Source of the DNA: Branchipolynoe longqiensis | Taxonomy: Eukaryota > Annelida > Polychaeta > Phyllodocida > Polynoidae | NCBI GenBank assembly: GCA_030323885.1 | Contig: CM059188.1 | Location: forward strand, 117,217,974-117,281,973 | DNA: 64,000 nucleotides | Reading direction: 5' to 3' | Shown here: piece after piece, positions 63,943 through 64,000 of the stretch | Layout of the letters: each line of letters opens with the position of its first letter | How positions within the stretch are numbered: the stretch's first letter is position 1 | The notes under the pieces: generated by a model | Told to the model about the DNA's origin: nothing | Seen by the model: only the letters and a program-made list of their open reading frames with translations | The model's database searches: none | Made by a program: the position numbers and the translations under genes

Positions 63943-64000
63943 TGAAGAAGATTTATACTGCATATCATGGATAAGTCTGAATAGACTTGTTTTCACCATT
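63943..64000 (-). mobile_element. SINE-A, minus strand, cut by window end
   Basis: GAAGATTTATACTGCATATC then ATGGATAAGTCTGAATAGAC TTGTTTTCACCATT is the reversed SINE-A tail. The rest lies beyond the window. Confidence 0.8.

Overview
This window looks like an intergenic or intronic stretch of an animal nuclear genome. Three things point that way: tRNA-headed SINEs, several non-LTR (LINE) lineages plus a Ty3/gypsy element, and a very high simple-repeat load (by eye about a quarter to a third of the bases), with no operon-like gene packing. The LINE mixture (CR1-like, RTE-like, and RNase H-bearing I/Nimb-like) suits an invertebrate or basal deuterostome. I cannot name the species. Base quality is imperfect: there is a 500-N assembly gap at 11493-11992 and there are many long homopolymer runs. 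Names such as SINE-A, SINE-B, TTAA-MITE, T1, T2, T3 and GC-element are local labels used only in this report.

Layout. From 1 to 7.4 kb there are G-rich, CACCC and TACACACCCTG tandem arrays, with one TIR element (T1) and a LINE 3' end between them. From 7.6 to 9.1 kb there is a nest: a TTAA-MITE hosting a SINE-A and an hAT-type MITE, next to a SINE-B. From 9.7 to 17.3 kb there is a CpG-rich patch, then arrays (CACACCT, ACC, TTTTATTACA, two mutually inverted 12-bp arrays, GTGCAT) with SINEs and a deleted LINE. From 17.3 to 31.2 kb lies the densest collection of SINEs and MITEs, including TTAA-type, Harbinger-like and Tigger-like elements, and at 30.4 kb the only segment resembling a host protein-coding exon (a supervillin/gelsolin-like repeat). 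From 31.4 to 36.9 kb there are more arrays and LINE remnants. From 36.9 to 44.1 kb there is a broken gypsy element (integrase, gag, one LTR) with a CR1 LINE and an I-type LINE inside it. From 45 to 59.5 kb there are GATATGAG, TGGATTGTGTGG, ATTGTTATC and GTGTTGGAGTGGA arrays, separated by a nearly full-length but decayed I/Nimb-type LINE (47.9-51.6 kb) and an RTE-like LINE (53.5-55.7 kb). From 59.5 to 64 kb there are stacked TIR elements and an unusual element with GCATGCGGC-rich ends.

How it fits together. Nothing here looks like an intact autonomous gene set. Every reverse transcriptase and integrase carries stops, frameshifts or lost catalytic residues. What the window offers is readable insertion history: target-site duplications (TTAA, CATCGGACC, GAGACT, a TGTTAGGC site, a CTTGGTAGTG-like site), one empty/occupied site pair inside the window, two internal deletions of one LINE family that share a junction, and a SINE body embedded in a LINE 3' UTR. 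The long open frames across the tandem arrays are by-products of repeat units whose length is divisible by three or that lack stop codons, and I do not annotate them as genes.
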